DNA from: an uncultured Sphingomonadales bacterium
GTDB taxonomy: Bacteria; Pseudomonadota; Alphaproteobacteria; Sphingomonadales; Sphingomonadaceae
Assembly: GCA_903839675.1 (NCBI GenBank)
Contig: CAIMDB010000028.1
Location: 310,001 to 374,000 of the forward strand
DNA length: 64,000 bases
Direction: 5' to 3'
Part shown: piece after piece, positions 8,225 through 16,879 of the stretch
Layout: every line of letters starts with the position of its first letter
Position numbering within the stretch: position 1 is the stretch's first letter
Position numbers and translations under genes: made by a program
The notes under the pieces: generated by a model
What the model was told of the DNA's origin: nothing
What the model saw: the letters and a program-made list of their open reading frames with translations, nothing else
Databases searched by the model: none

Positions 8225-8883
8225 TCCTTCACCGACTTCGTCAAGCCGCGGACAAACCCGATGAGGCCCGTCTGGCGGCTGCGCTTCAGGCGTTCAGCAT
8301 CTAGGATCGTTTTGACGTGGCGGAAGCAGGCATCTGCATCGTCATTGACCAGCACATAGTCATAGCCGTCCCAGTGGCTGATTTCTGCACTGGCGCGCGA
8401 CATGCGGCCTTCAATGACTTCGTTGCTATCCGTCCCGCGTGAGCGCAGGCGGCGTTCCAGTTCGTCCATGGACGGCGGGAAGATGAACACGCGGATGACG
8501 TCGCCGCCAGCCTGCTGATACAGCTGCTGCGCGCCCTGCCAGTCGATATCGAACAGCACGTCACGCCCTTCGGACAGCGCCTTTTCAACCGGCCCGCGCG
8601 GCGTGCCATAGCGGTTGCCAAAGACGTGCGCCCATTCGAGAAACTCGTTCTGGGCAACCATTTCCCGAAACTGGTCGAGATTGACGAAGTGATAGTCCTT
8701 GCCATCCACTTCACCGGGCCGCGGCGGGCGCGTTGTGGCGGAAACGGACATCTCCAGCCCGGGATCAGATGCCAGAAGCTTGCGCGAGATTGTCGATTTC
8801 CCCGCACCCGAGGGCGAGGACACGATGAAGAGGATGCCGCGCCGCTTGAATTTATGCGGGTCTTTTTGATCGGAATGGGCCAT
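8221..8883 (-). CDS. gmk: Guanylate kinase
   Basis: The 220-residue enzyme carries the Walker A loop SSPSGAGKSTISRKLL (about 23-38), the GMP-binding TTRPPRPGEVDGKDYHFV segment, the lid region FLEWAHVFGNRYGTPR and DIDWQGAQQL. It phosphorylates GMP to GDP in the cytosol with ATP. The N-terminus MAHSDQKDPHKFKRRG is a short polar extension. It lies downstream of fumC on the same strand with a 30-bp gap, so the two may be transcribed together. Confidence 0.96.
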   Translation of the reverse strand: MAHSDQKDPHKFKRRGILFIVSSPSGAGKSTISRKLLASDPGLEMSVSATTRPPRPGEVDGKDYHFVNLDQFREMVAQNEFLEWAHVFGNRYGTPRGPVEKALSEGRDVLFDIDWQGAQQLYQQAGGDVIRVFIFPPSMDELERRLRSRGTDSNEVIEGRMSRASAEISHWDGYDYVLVNDDADACFRHVKTILDAERLKRSRQTGLIGFVRGLTKSVKD

Positions 8884-8913
8884 GGCCGCTATTGCAACGC
8901 ACGGGCGCGCGCG

Positions 8914-10329
8914 TCAATCGCCCGAACGTGCCGGATCGGGGCCAAGCATCGTCTCGGGCCGGACGACGCGGTCAAAAGTATCGGCATCAACCAGCCCCAA
9001 TTCCAGCGCGGCCTCCCGCAGCGTCGACCCGCTTTCATGCGCATGCTTGGCGATCTTCGCGGCGTTATCATAACCAATTTCCGGCGCGAGGGCGGTCACC
9101 AGCATCAGCGAACGCGACACGAGTTCAGCGATGCGGGGCTCATTGGCGTCAAGCCCGTCGATGCAATGTTCGGCAAAAGCCTCCATGCCTGTTGCCAGCA
9201 GGTCAATCGAGCGCAGCAGGTTCGCGCCGATCAACGGTTTGAAGACATTGAGTTCCAAATGCCCCTGCAGCCCGCCAACCGTAATCGCCTGATGATTGCC
9301 GATGACTTGCGCGGCGACCATCGTCAGCATTTCGCACTGCGTCGGGTTCACCTTGCCCGGCATGATCGAGCTGCCGGGTTCATTTTCCGGCAACAGCAAT
9401 TCGCCGAGCCCTGCGCGCGGGCCGGACCCCATCAGCCGAATGTCATTGGCGATCTTCGTGAGCGAGACAGCCAGCGCGTTGAGCATGCCTGAGAAGGCGA
9501 CGGCGCCGTCATGGCTCGCCAGAGCCTCAAACTTGTTGCGGGCCGGTTCAAAGGCGAGGCCGGTGTCGCGCGACAAGGCGGCTGCCATGGCCACATCGAA
9601 GCCTTCCGGCGCGTTGAGGCCGGTGCCCACAGCCGTCCCGCCCTGCGCGAGCTTCTGGATATTGTGGACAACGGCACCCTCGATGCGCGCGCGTGCGGCG
9701 ATCAGTTGCGCGACATAGCCTGAAAACTCCTGCCCCAGGGTCAACGGCGTTGCATCCATCAAATGCGTCCGGCCGATCTTGATGATCTTCCCAAACTGAG
9801 CGGCCTTCACGGTCAGCGCGTCGGTCAGCCGCGCAAGCGCAGGCAGAAGGCGCGTGTGCGTCTCAATCGCTGTCGCCACATGAATAGCTGTCGGGAAGCT
9901 ATCATTGGACGACTGGCTTTTGTTCACATGATCATTGGGATGCACCGGCACCTTGCCGCCGCGCTGGCCGGTCAGTTGCTCGTTCGCGCGCCCGGCAATC
10001 ACCTCATTGACGTTCATATTGGTCTGCGTGCCGGACCCCGTCTGCCAGATGACGAGCGGGAAATGATCGTCGAGCGTGCCCGCGATGATCTCATCCGCCG
10101 CCTGCTCAATTGCATCGGCGAGCTTGGCCTCCAGCCCATGATCGCGATTGACCCGCGCTGCGGCCTTCTTCACCCGCGCAAGGGCGTGGACGATGGGGAG
10201 AGGCATCCGTTCCTGCGGCCCAAAAGGGAAATTGGTGCGGCTACGTTCCGTCTGCGCGCCCCAATAGGCATCAGCGGGGACATTGATGGGACCGAAGCTG
10301 TCGGTCTCCGTGCGGGTATCGCCTTCCAT
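8914..10329 (-). CDS. fumC: Class II fumarate hydratase
   Basis: The 471-residue enzyme of the fumarase/aspartase family shows [15 protein letters not shown], the histidine region [19 protein letters not shown] and the signature loop [15 protein letters not shown]. It interconverts fumarate and malate in the TCA cycle and needs no iron-sulfur cluster. The open frame extends to 10404, but the extra residues include VILKQVQDD, which is simply the translation of the palindromic repeat at 10351-10377. The ATG at 10329 gives the usual [24 protein letters not shown] start. The repeat therefore sits directly upstream of the gene. Confidence 0.96.
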   Translation of the reverse strand: MEGDTRTETDSFGPINVPADAYWGAQTERSRTNFPFGPQERMPLPIVHALARVKKAAARVNRDHGLEAKLADAIEQAADEIIAGTLDDHFPLVIWQTGSGTQTNMNVNEVIAGRANEQLTGQRGGKVPVHPNDHVNKSQSSNDSFPTAIHVATAIETHTRLLPALARLTDALTVKAAQFGKIIKIGRTHLMDATPLTLGQEFSGYVAQLIAARARIEGAVVHNIQKLAQGGTAVGTGLNAPEGFDVAMAAALSRDTGLAFEPARNKFEALASHDGAVAFSGMLNALAVSLTKIANDIRLMGSGPRAGLGELLLPENEPGSSIMPGKVNPTQCEMLTMVAAQVIGNHQAITVGGLQGHLELNVFKPLIGANLLRSIDLLATGMEAFAEHCIDGLDANEPRIAELVSRSLMLVTALAPEIGYDNAAKIAKHAHESGSTLREAALELGLVDADTFDRVVRPETMLGPDPARSGD

Positions 10330-10350
10330 GCCGTCCCATTCCCTCAAATC

Positions 10351-10377
10351 GTCATCCTGAACTTGTTTCAGGATAAC
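10351..10377. repeat. Palindromic repeat, left copy bracketing the GIY-YIG gene
   Basis: A 27-base imperfect palindrome: an 11-base arm beginning GTCATCCTGAA, a CTTGT loop, and an 11-base arm TTCAGGATAAC with one C/T (G-U in RNA) mismatch. It is the exact reverse complement of 10739-10765. Further copies lie near 40827-40921 and 52944-53038. Confidence 0.9.
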
Positions 10378-10415
10378 GGCGCGACGCCGCATTGCACCCG
10401 GCAAATTTGCCCGCC

Positions 10416-10724
10416 TCAGTCGAGTGGCCCGAGGCCGAGGCCCGCCGCGAGATCAACCCAGTCAGGATTGTCCGTCTCGACGAGTTTGATCTTCCAGTCC
10501 CGACGCCAATTTTTCAGCTGCTTCTCGCGGCCGATCGCCTGCTCCATCGTGCCGAAGAGCTCGAGCCGCACGAGAAGAACGGTGTGCCTGTCACTTGAAT
10601 AGCCGGGAACTGCCTTGCTGCGATGCTGGTGAACGCGCTGCAGGAGGCCAGACGTCACGCCAATGTAGATGTAACCGCGCCGCCCGCTTGCCATGATGTA
10701 GGTGCAGGGCTGGAATTCGCTCAT
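10416..10724 (-). CDS. GIY-YIG family nuclease, single domain
   Basis: The 102-residue protein is a minimal GIY-YIG domain: [28 protein letters not shown] supplies the paired tyrosine strands and the conserved arginine, and [21 protein letters not shown] supplies the metal-binding glutamate. It matches the small stand-alone COG2827-type group. Substrate and biological role of that group are unclear. The start codon is 15 bp from one palindrome (10739-10765) and the stop 38 bp from its perfect inverted copy (10351-10377), so the gene is framed by terminal inverted repeats. The DNA between has no other gene. The N- and C-termini are the usual length. Confidence 0.88.
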   Translation of the reverse strand: MSEFQPCTYIMASGRRGYIYIGVTSGLLQRVHQHRSKAVPGYSSDRHTVLLVRLELFGTMEQAIGREKQLKNWRRDWKIKLVETDNPDWVDLAAGLGLGPLD

Positions 10725-10738
10725 TGCTGCTCAACCCG

Positions 10739-10765
10739 GTTATCCTGAAACAAGTTCAGGATGAC
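10739..10765. repeat. Palindromic repeat, right copy bracketing the GIY-YIG gene
   Basis: Exact 27-base reverse complement of 10351-10377, starting GTTATCCTGAA and ending AGGATGAC. It lies between the GIY-YIG start and the SspB stop. Confidence 0.9.
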
Positions 10766-10786
10766 GAAGAGGGCGGATGCGCGTTC

Positions 10787-11269
10787 CTACTTCTTCCGCC
10801 CGAAATCCACTGTGACGACGTTGGAGCCGTCCTCAATAGCCGCGGGGCGGGGCGTGTCATTACCCGCTTCCGCGGTCGGCGGGGTATCGACCTCATCGAT
10901 GTTAACCTGAAAGTGGAGCGCGAACTCAACGGCGGGATCCACAAAGGCGGTGATCGCCGCGAATGGCACGAACAGCTTGGTCGGCACCTGGCTGAACGTC
11001 AGGCCCACTTCAAAGCCTTCCTCATCCACCGTCAGGTCCCAAAACTTGTTCTGCAGAACGACCGTCATTTCATCCGGAAAGCGCTGCATCAGCTGCTTGG
11101 GGATGACGACGCCGGGCGCGGAGGTTTTGAACGTGATGTAAAAATGATGCCCGCCGGGCAGGTCTTCATTCGAATTGATACCGCCAAGCACACGGCCAAC
11201 GACCGCGCGGAGAGCCTCCTGCACAATATCGTCATAGGGAATCAGGCTGTCTGGCATATCGTCACTCAT
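10787..11269 (-). CDS. SspB-like ClpXP adaptor
   Basis: The 160-residue protein matches the alphaproteobacterial SspB group (formerly DUF1321): SLIPYDDIVQEALRAVVGRVL at the start, HHFYITFKTSAPGVVIPKQLMQRFPDEMTVVLQNKFWDL, and VPFAAITAFVDPAVEFALHF. SspB delivers ssrA-tagged or specific substrates to the ClpXP protease. The acidic, unstructured C-terminus ending VTVDFGRKK resembles the ClpX-binding tail. The ATG at 11269 is preferred over a TTG-like start upstream because it begins the conserved MSDDMPDSLIPYDD segment. Confidence 0.88.
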   Translation of the reverse strand: MSDDMPDSLIPYDDIVQEALRAVVGRVLGGINSNEDLPGGHHFYITFKTSAPGVVIPKQLMQRFPDEMTVVLQNKFWDLTVDEEGFEVGLTFSQVPTKLFVPFAAITAFVDPAVEFALHFQVNIDEVDTPPTAEAGNDTPRPAAIEDGSNVVTVDFGRKK

Positions 11270-11347
11270 CGTAAATCGACGTTGGACGCTTGGGCAGTTT
11301 CGGTCAAGCGGTTGCACGCGTGGCCCATCGCGCTATAGGCGCAAGCC

Positions 11348-11935
11348 ATGCGGACAGCCACGGTTCAGCGCCAGACGAGCGAAACGTCGATCAGCGTCGA
11401 GGTCAACCTTGACGGCACCGGTATCTATGAGGTGTCGACGGGCATCGGATTCCTCGATCACATGCTTGAGCAATTGTCGCGTCATTCGCTCATCGATCTG
11501 AAAGTCATGACCAAGGGCGACCTCCACGTCGACCAGCATCACACGACCGAAGATACCGGCATCGCCATTGGGGAAGCCGTCGCCAAAGCCCTGGGCGATA
11601 AGAAGGGCATCACGCGCTACGGCCATGCTTATGCGCCGATGGACGAAACGCTGACGCGCTGCGCGCTCGACATTTCGGGGCGGCCCTGGCTCGTCTTCAA
11701 AGCCGACTTTAGCATGCCGCGTCTCGGCGAATGGGACACCGAGCTCATTGAGCATTGGTTCCACAGCTTTGCCCAAGCGGCGGGCATCTCGCTCCATGTC
11801 GAGAACCTCTATGGCAGCAACAACCACCACATCGTGGAGAGTTGCTATAAGGCACTGGCGCGCGCGCTGCGCGTCGCGGTGGAGATTGATCCGCGCAAGG
11901 CCGATTCGATTCCGTCGACCAAGGGAATGCTGTGA
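11348..11935 (+). CDS. hisB: Imidazoleglycerol-phosphate dehydratase
   Basis: The 195-residue monofunctional HisB shows the metal-binding histidine motifs [56 protein letters not shown]. It dehydrates imidazole-glycerol phosphate to imidazole-acetol phosphate in histidine synthesis. It heads the hisB-hisH-hisA-hisF run; its TGA overlaps the GTG of hisH. The upstream gap to the divergent sspB start is 78 bp. Confidence 0.97.
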   Translation: MRTATVQRQTSETSISVEVNLDGTGIYEVSTGIGFLDHMLEQLSRHSLIDLKVMTKGDLHVDQHHTTEDTGIAIGEAVAKALGDKKGITRYGHAYAPMDETLTRCALDISGRPWLVFKADFSMPRLGEWDTELIEHWFHSFAQAAGISLHVENLYGSNNHHIVESCYKALARALRVAVEIDPRKADSIPSTKGML

Positions 11936-12543
11936 CCGGCCCAGTCGCGCTGATTGATTACGGCGCGGGCAATCTTCAATCGGTTAAAAATGCGCTGAAG
12001 GCAGCAGGCGCCGAAAACATTCGCGTTACCGCTGATCCGGCAGAGGTCCTGTCTGCTGATCGTATTGTCCTGCCCGGTGTCGGCGCCTTTGCCCATTGCA
12101 TGGGTGCGCTGTCCGCCATTCCCGGCATGGTCGATGCCCTGAATGAAGCCACCGGCCCCGGCGCCAAGCCCTTTCTGGGCATTTGCGTCGGCATGCAATT
12201 AATGGCTGAAGCAGGCGAAGAACATGGCCGTCATGCAGGGCTCGGCTGGGTCAAAGGTACTGTGCGCCTGATTGAAACGACCGATGCGACGATCAAGATC
12301 CCGCATATGGGCTGGAATGATGTCGTCCCAACAGCGCCGCACCCGCTGATCGCGGCGGGCGAGGCATACTTCCTGCACAGCTATGCCTTTGACGGGGACG
12401 ATGTGTTGGCGACGACCAGCCATGGTGGCCTCGTGGTTGCCGCCATCGGGCGCGGCAATCGTGTCGGCGTGCAGTTTCACCCGGAAAAGAGCCAGCGTTT
12501 CGGCCTTTCCCTTCTCTCCCGTTTTCTGGAGTGGCGTCCATGA
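11932..12543 (+). CDS. hisH: Imidazole glycerol phosphate synthase, glutamine amidotransferase subunit
   Basis: The 203-residue class I amidotransferase begins [18 protein letters not shown] and carries the nucleophile cysteine in [11 protein letters not shown], with the catalytic His-x-Glu in [13 protein letters not shown]. HisH makes ammonia from glutamine and passes it to HisF. It uses a GTG start overlapping the hisB stop (GTGA) and its own TGA overlaps the hisA ATG, indicating translational coupling. Confidence 0.97.
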   Translation: MTGPVALIDYGAGNLQSVKNALKAAGAENIRVTADPAEVLSADRIVLPGVGAFAHCMGALSAIPGMVDALNEATGPGAKPFLGICVGMQLMAEAGEEHGRHAGLGWVKGTVRLIETTDATIKIPHMGWNDVVPTAPHPLIAAGEAYFLHSYAFDGDDVLATTSHGGLVVAAIGRGNRVGVQFHPEKSQRFGLSLLSRFLEWRP

Positions 12544-13271
12544 GCCTCATCGTTTTTCCGGCCATCGATCTCAAAGGCGGACAGGTCGTCCGGCTGGCAG
12601 AAGGCGATATGGACCGCGCAACGGTTTATGGGGATGACCCCGCTGCACAGGCGATGCTCTTTGCAGAAGCCGGGGCGCAGCACCTACATGTGGTCGATCT
12701 GGACGGGAGCTTTGCAGGCCACGCGGTCAATGCGGAAGCCGTCGAAAGCATTGTCCGCGCCTTCCCCGGCCATGTTCAGTTGGGCGGCGGCATCCGCAAC
12801 CGCGCATCGGTGGAACACTGGTTTGATCTGGGCGTGTCGCGCATCGTGATCGGGACGGCGGCGCTGAAGGACCCGGATTTTGTGAAGGAAGTGGCCCGCG
12901 ATTTTCCGGGCGGCATTGTTGTGGCGGTTGACGCCCGCGACGGCTTTGTGGCCACCGACGGCTGGGCCGAAAAATCGGACATGGAAGTGCTCGATCTGGC
13001 CCGCCGCTTTGAAGATGCCGGCGTCGCAGCCCTGCTCTTCACCGATGTCGGGCGCGATGGGATGCTGAAAGGCTGCAACGTGCAGGCGACCGTTGATCTG
13101 GCGCGCGCCACCGACATTCCGGTGATTGCGTCAGGCGGTGTGGCGGGGATCGGCGACATCCGCATGCTGGCCATCCACGCCGTTGACGGCATTGAAGGCG
13201 TCATCACCGGTCGTGCGCTTTATGACGGGCGGCTCGACCTTGCGACGGCGATTGCATTGGCCAACGCATGA
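12540..13271 (+). CDS. hisA: ProFAR isomerase
   Basis: The 243-residue (beta/alpha)8 barrel begins [18 protein letters not shown], with the catalytic Asp8-type residue, and shows [30 protein letters not shown], and [12 protein letters not shown] phosphate-binding loops. It isomerises the aminoaldose ProFAR to the ketose PRFAR. The true ATG (12540) overlaps the hisH stop; the nominal longer frame from 12531 starts inside hisH. Its TGA overlaps the hisF ATG. Confidence 0.97.
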   Translation: MSLIVFPAIDLKGGQVVRLAEGDMDRATVYGDDPAAQAMLFAEAGAQHLHVVDLDGSFAGHAVNAEAVESIVRAFPGHVQLGGGIRNRASVEHWFDLGVSRIVIGTAALKDPDFVKEVARDFPGGIVVAVDARDGFVATDGWAEKSDMEVLDLARRFEDAGVAALLFTDVGRDGMLKGCNVQATVDLARATDIPVIASGGVAGIGDIRMLAIHAVDGIEGVITGRALYDGRLDLATAIALANA

Positions 13272-14038
13272 CCGTCCGTATCCGCGTCATTCCCTGTCTT
13301 GATGTGGCCAATGGCCGCGTGGTCAAGGGCGTGAACTTTGTCGATCTGATCGATGCGGGGGACCCTGTCGAAGCGGCGCGCGCTTATGATGCCGCTGGAG
13401 CCGACGAACTCTGCTTTCTTGACATCACCGCCAGCCATGAAGGCCGCGACACCATCCTTGATGTCGTCGCCCGCACAGCGGAAGTCTGCTTCATGCCGTT
13501 GACGGTCGGTGGCGGCGTGCGCACGCATGAAGACGCCCGGGCGCTGCTGCTGGCTGGCGCAGACAAAGTCGCGGTCAATTCCGCGGCCGTCACACGGCCC
13601 GAAGTTGTTGCTGATATTGCCAGCCGTTTTGGCAGCCAGTGCGTCGTGGCCAGCGTGGATGCGCGTCACAATGGCGATCATTGGGAAGTCTATACCCATG
13701 GCGGCCGTCGCCCCACCGGCATCAATGCGGTTGAACATGCAATCCGCCTTGCCGAACTGGGCGCAGGCGAAATCCTCGTCACCTCAATGGACCGGGATGG
13801 CACGCGCGACGGCTATGATCTGGAGCTGATACGCACCATTGCAGATGCCGTTGCGGTGCCGGTTGTGGCCTCTGGCGGCGTCGGCGGCCTCGCGCATCTC
13901 GTCGAAGGCGTCACCCACGGCCATGCAAGCGCCGTGCTCGCCGCCTCCATCTTCCACTTTGGCGAAGCCACAATCAGCGACGCCCATCGCGCACTGGCAG
14001 CCGCCGGAATTCCCGTCCGGACCCCGCTGACCCGTTAA
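13268..14038 (+). CDS. hisF: Imidazole glycerol phosphate synthase, cyclase subunit
   Basis: The 256-residue barrel begins [36 protein letters not shown], the canonical HisF start with the catalytic Asp in CLDV, and has [32 protein letters not shown] and [17 protein letters not shown]. It uses ammonia from HisH to close the imidazole ring, releasing IGP and AICAR. The ATGA overlap with hisA shows coupling. Typical length. Confidence 0.97.
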   Translation: MTVRIRVIPCLDVANGRVVKGVNFVDLIDAGDPVEAARAYDAAGADELCFLDITASHEGRDTILDVVARTAEVCFMPLTVGGGVRTHEDARALLLAGADKVAVNSAAVTRPEVVADIASRFGSQCVVASVDARHNGDHWEVYTHGGRRPTGINAVEHAIRLAELGAGEILVTSMDRDGTRDGYDLELIRTIADAVAVPVVASGGVGGLAHLVEGVTHGHASAVLAASIFHFGEATISDAHRALAAAGIPVRTPLTR

Positions 14039-14142
14039 CCACCAGAATAGCCGCCGCCTGCCGTTAACCACCAATTTGGCAGTAACTCCCTCCACATTTT
14101 GTTAACCAGCCTTTGGCGGTTCCGCCGAATCGAGGGTTAACC
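14034..14142. repeat. Four GTTAACC motifs downstream of hisF
   Basis: GTTAACC occurs at 14034, 14063, 14101 and 14136; the first two continue as ACCA. The last overlaps the ribosome binding region of the small gene at 14144. TTAACC(A) resembles a half-site of the cell-cycle regulator CtrA, but no TTAA-N7-TTAA full site is present. Confidence 0.4.
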
Positions 14143-14143
14143 T

Positions 14144-14353
14144 GTGCGCGTCGCTTCATTTCGGACTATCCTTACAGCACTCGCACTGGCGGTGTCAGCT
14201 CCAGCCTTGGCAGCCATCGTTCCCCAGACAGAGCCCCCCGTTCGTGTTTTCCGTGGGGAAGAAATTGCCATCCTCCTGCTCGGCATTGCAGGCGTCCTGA
14301 TCGGACATCGCGGTAGCCGATCCCGCAAACAAGGCGAAGATCCCAAGGCTTGA
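14144..14353 (+). CDS. Small exported protein, unknown function
   Basis: A 69-residue product with a GTG start after a GAGGG site. A signal peptide ends near APALAA, and a second hydrophobic stretch EEIAILLLGIAGVLIG is followed by a basic tail HRGSRSRK, a layout like a sorting signal or a single-pass membrane anchor. It lacks a Pro-Glu-Pro motif, so PEP-CTERM membership is doubtful. It sits between hisF and hisE without overlapping either. Unknown role. Confidence 0.5.
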   Translation: MRVASFRTILTALALAVSAPALAAIVPQTEPPVRVFRGEEIAILLLGIAGVLIGHRGSRSRKQGEDPKA

Positions 14354-14385
14354 CGTTGAAGGCTTGCCCGCGCAATGCCAACGTC

Positions 14386-14703
14386 ATGGCTGACACTCTC
14401 TCCAGGCTGGAAAGCACCATTCGGGATCGCCGTAGCGCAGATCCGGAGTCCTCCTATGTCGCCCGGCTGACCGCGAAGGGCCGGGGCAAGATTGCCCAAA
14501 AGGTCGGCGAAGAGGCGACAGAGACCATCATTGCCGCCCTCACCGAGGATGCCAAGGCGCTGACCGGGGAAGCTGCAGATCTGCTGTTCCACCTGCTCGT
14601 CCTGCTGGCCGATAGCGGCGTACCGCTCTCCGATGTATTGGCCGAGCTCGATGCGCGCGAAGGCGTGTCGGGCATCGCCGAAAAAGCGTCCCGAAAGGAA
14701 TGA
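14386..14703 (+). CDS. hisE: Phosphoribosyl-ATP pyrophosphohydrolase
   Basis: The 105-residue protein begins with DTLSRLESTIRDRRSADPESSYVARL and shows KIAQKVGEEATETIIAAL and GEAADLLFHLLVLLAD, the metal-binding Glu/Asp set of the all-alpha NTP pyrophosphohydrolases. It removes pyrophosphate from PR-ATP in the second step of histidine synthesis. The ATG at 14386 gives the family length; the upstream extension to 14350 has no homology. It is 3 bp from the HIT gene. Confidence 0.94.
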   Translation: MADTLSRLESTIRDRRSADPESSYVARLTAKGRGKIAQKVGEEATETIIAALTEDAKALTGEAADLLFHLLVLLADSGVPLSDVLAELDAREGVSGIAEKASRKE

Positions 14704-14706
14704 CCC

Positions 14707-15084
14707 GTGCCGATTGATGCGCTCGCCCCGTATGACGACCAGAATGTTTTCGCCAAGATCCTGCGCGGAGAAATCCCCAACAGGACTGTGTTCGAAAATG
14801 AATTCGCGCTCGCCTTTCATGACATCAACCCGCAAGCGCCAGTCCACGTCCTTGTCATCCCCAAAGGCGCCTATGTGAGCTGGGATGATTTTTCGGCCAA
14901 GGCGAACGATGCGGAAATCGCCGGTTTCATCCGCGCCGTGGGGGATGTTGCGCGTCAATTGGGCCTGCCCGCGCCCGGCTATCGCCTGCTCGCGAACATC
15001 GGCGGGCACGGCCATCAGGAGGTCCCACACCTCCATGTGCATATTTTCGGTGGAAAACAGCTCGGTGCCATGCTTCCGCGCTGA
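14707..15084 (+). CDS. HIT domain (HINT-type) nucleotide hydrolase
   Basis: The 125-residue protein contains FAKILRGEIP near the start and the histidine triad HLHVHIFGG at about 109-117. HINT proteins hydrolyse phosphoramidates and acyl-AMP compounds. GTG start, three bases after the hisE stop; hisE-HIT pairing is common in alphaproteobacteria. All triad histidines are present. Confidence 0.93.
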   Translation: MPIDALAPYDDQNVFAKILRGEIPNRTVFENEFALAFHDINPQAPVHVLVIPKGAYVSWDDFSAKANDAEIAGFIRAVGDVARQLGLPAPGYRLLANIGGHGHQEVPHLHVHIFGGKQLGAMLPR

Positions 15085-15155
15085 TATTTTGTTGCGCGAG
15101 GATGATTAGCCCTTAGGTTGCCTATCCCAAGAACCAAAGTCTTGGGGAGACATTC

Positions 15156-16706
15156 ATGTTTTTCGACCGCGTCAAATCGCTTGATGCGATTCTGGCGACT
15201 GCTGAAAAGAAGTCGCTGCATCGGTCACTGGGTGCATTCCAGTTGACCATGCTCGGAATCGGCGCCGTTATCGGCACCGGCATTTTCGTTTTAACCGCCG
15301 AAGCCGCGCAAAAAGCGGGGCCGGGCATGATGCTCAGCTTTATCATCGCGGGCTTCGTCTGCGCTGTAGCCGCACTTTGTTACGCCGAAATGGCAGCCAT
15401 GGTCCCGGTGTCCGGGTCTGCCTACACCTATAGCTATGCCGTGATGGGCGAACTGATCGCCTGGATGGTCGGCTGGGCGCTCATCTTGGAATATGCGGTG
15501 GCCGCAGGGGCCGTGTCCGTAGGATGGTCCGGCTATGTCGTCGGGCTTATTGAGAATGCGTTCAGCATCGATATCCCTGATATGCTGGTGCTTGGGCCAT
15601 ATGACGGCGGCATGGTCAACCTGCCCGCGATGTTGATCGCAGGTTTGGTGACTTGGCTGCTGGTGATTGGCACCAAGGAAAGCGCCTTCGTCAATTCCAT
15701 CCTCGTTGCGATTAAGGTTGCGGCGCTGACATTGTTCATCGTGCTGGCCGTGCCGGTGATGAATATGGAAAACTTCGAACCGTTTTCGCCGCTCGGCTTT
15801 GCCGGTGTGTCGGCAGCGGCGGCGTCCATCTTCTTCGCCTATGTCGGCTTTGATGCCGTTTCGACGGCGGCTGAAGAAACCAAGAACCCACAGCGCAACA
15901 TGCCGATTGGCTTGATTGGCAGCTTGGCTGTCTGCACCATTTTCTATCTGCTCGTTGCAGCCGGTGTGATCGGCAGTGTCGGCGCTCAGCCGGTCACCGA
16001 TACAGGCGTTGCGATCGCGCAGGGCGGTCTCGCGCTGGCACCGGGATCTGCAGAGCTGTCGCAACGTTGCGCGGCACTGGCAGCGGCCGGTTCAGAACAA
16101 GTGGTCTGCTCGAAGGAAGCGCTGGCGTGGACGCTGCGTGAAATCGGCTGGCCGCAGATCGGCAATCTGATTGGTCTTGCGGCTGGTCTCGCATTGCCGT
16201 CGGTCATTTTGATGATGATGTTTGGCCAGACCCGCATCTTCTTCGTGATGAGCCGCGATGGGCTGCTGCCGGCGGTGTTCTCAAAAGTTCACCCCAAGTT
16301 CCACACGCCGCACGTCATCACCATCCTGACGGGCATTTTCGTGGCGATGTTCGCTGCGTTCTTCCCCGTGGGTAAGCTTGCTGACATCTCCAACTCCGGC
16401 ACGTTGTTCGCCTTTGCCGCGGTGTCGATTGCCGTGCTGGTGCTGCGTCGTACCGATCCTGGTCGGCATCGTCCGTTCCGCACACCTGCCATCATCGTGA
16501 CGGCACCGGTGGCGATCGCGGGCTGTGCCTATCTGTTCTACAGCCTTGGCCATGACACCAAGATGATGTTTGTGATCTGGGCAGCGATCGGGTTGGTCGT
16601 CTACTACGCCTATAGTCGCAAGCGCAGCCATGTGGGCCGCGGTCTGGTCGAAGTGCATGAAGCGGACGCGGACATCCCGCCGACGAGCGTGCCGCCGATC
16701 AATTGA
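15156..16706 (+). CDS. APC-superfamily amino acid permease (CAT type)
   Basis: The 516-residue integral membrane protein has 12 or more hydrophobic segments. The first shows QLTMLGIGAVIGTGIFVL, the APC substrate-binding loop, and later FFAYVGFDAVSTAAEETKNPQRNMPIGL is the conserved CAT-family loop after TM6. A periplasmic loop with cysteines (about 295-325) is typical of CAT members. It should be a proton- or sodium-coupled amino-acid importer in the inner membrane; specificity is unknown. A GGGGAGA site precedes the ATG and a strong terminator follows at 16753-16779, so it is monocistronic. Confidence 0.93.
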   Translation: MFFDRVKSLDAILATAEKKSLHRSLGAFQLTMLGIGAVIGTGIFVLTAEAAQKAGPGMMLSFIIAGFVCAVAALCYAEMAAMVPVSGSAYTYSYAVMGELIAWMVGWALILEYAVAAGAVSVGWSGYVVGLIENAFSIDIPDMLVLGPYDGGMVNLPAMLIAGLVTWLLVIGTKESAFVNSILVAIKVAALTLFIVLAVPVMNMENFEPFSPLGFAGVSAAAASIFFAYVGFDAVSTAAEETKNPQRNMPIGLIGSLAVCTIFYLLVAAGVIGSVGAQPVTDTGVAIAQGGLALAPGSAELSQRCAALAAAGSEQVVCSKEALAWTLREIGWPQIGNLIGLAAGLALPSVILMMMFGQTRIFFVMSRDGLLPAVFSKVHPKFHTPHVITILTGIFVAMFAAFFPVGKLADISNSGTLFAFAAVSIAVLVLRRTDPGRHRPFRTPAIIVTAPVAIAGCAYLFYSLGHDTKMMFVIWAAIGLVVYYAYSRKRSHVGRGLVEVHEADADIPPTSVPPIN

Positions 16707-16752
16707 TCACCTGAATACAAAGCTCCTGGGTCGCAATCAGGAGGGGGGACTA

Positions 16753-16779
16753 GGGGAGGCTTCGGCCTCCCCTTTTTTT
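16753..16779 (+). terminator. Rho-independent terminator after permease
   Basis: Perfect 8-bp stem GGGGAGGC / GCCTCCCC with a TTCG loop (16753-16772), followed by seven T residues. Confidence 0.93.
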
Positions 16780-16804
16780 GGCTTGGGGGCCGAAAGCCTA
16801 AACT

Positions 16805-16870
16805 GTCATTCCCGCGAAAGCGGGAAACCAGCTAAGCGGCAAAGTAGATTCCCGCTTTCGCGGGAATGAC
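16805..16870. repeat. Inverted doublet of a second palindromic repeat
   Basis: Two perfect inverted 22-base copies, 16805-16826 and 16849-16870, separated by 22 bases. Each copy is GTCA followed by a hairpin with a 7-bp stem TTCCCGC / GCGGGAA and a GAAA tetraloop. It lies between the permease terminator and the adenosine kinase stop. Confidence 0.9.
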
Positions 16871-16879
16871 AAAGGTAAT

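Larger units (their letters stand above)
10351..10765. mobile_element. Candidate palindrome-bounded element carrying a GIY-YIG nuclease
   Basis: A 415-bp unit formed by perfect 27-base inverted repeats at its ends and a single nuclease gene. The organisation resembles REP doublets with an internal mobilising gene, but with a GIY-YIG nuclease rather than a Y1 transposase. No target-site duplication is evident. Mobility is inference only. Confidence 0.4.

Noticed and set aside
10330-10404. Longer fumC start including a VILKQVQDD segment
   Set aside because: That peptide is the translation of the palindromic repeat; the ATG at 10329 gives the conserved fumarase N-terminus.
14144-14353. PEP-CTERM sorting signal in the small exported protein
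   Set aside because: The hydrophobic stretch and basic tail fit, but the Pro-Glu-Pro motif is missing.
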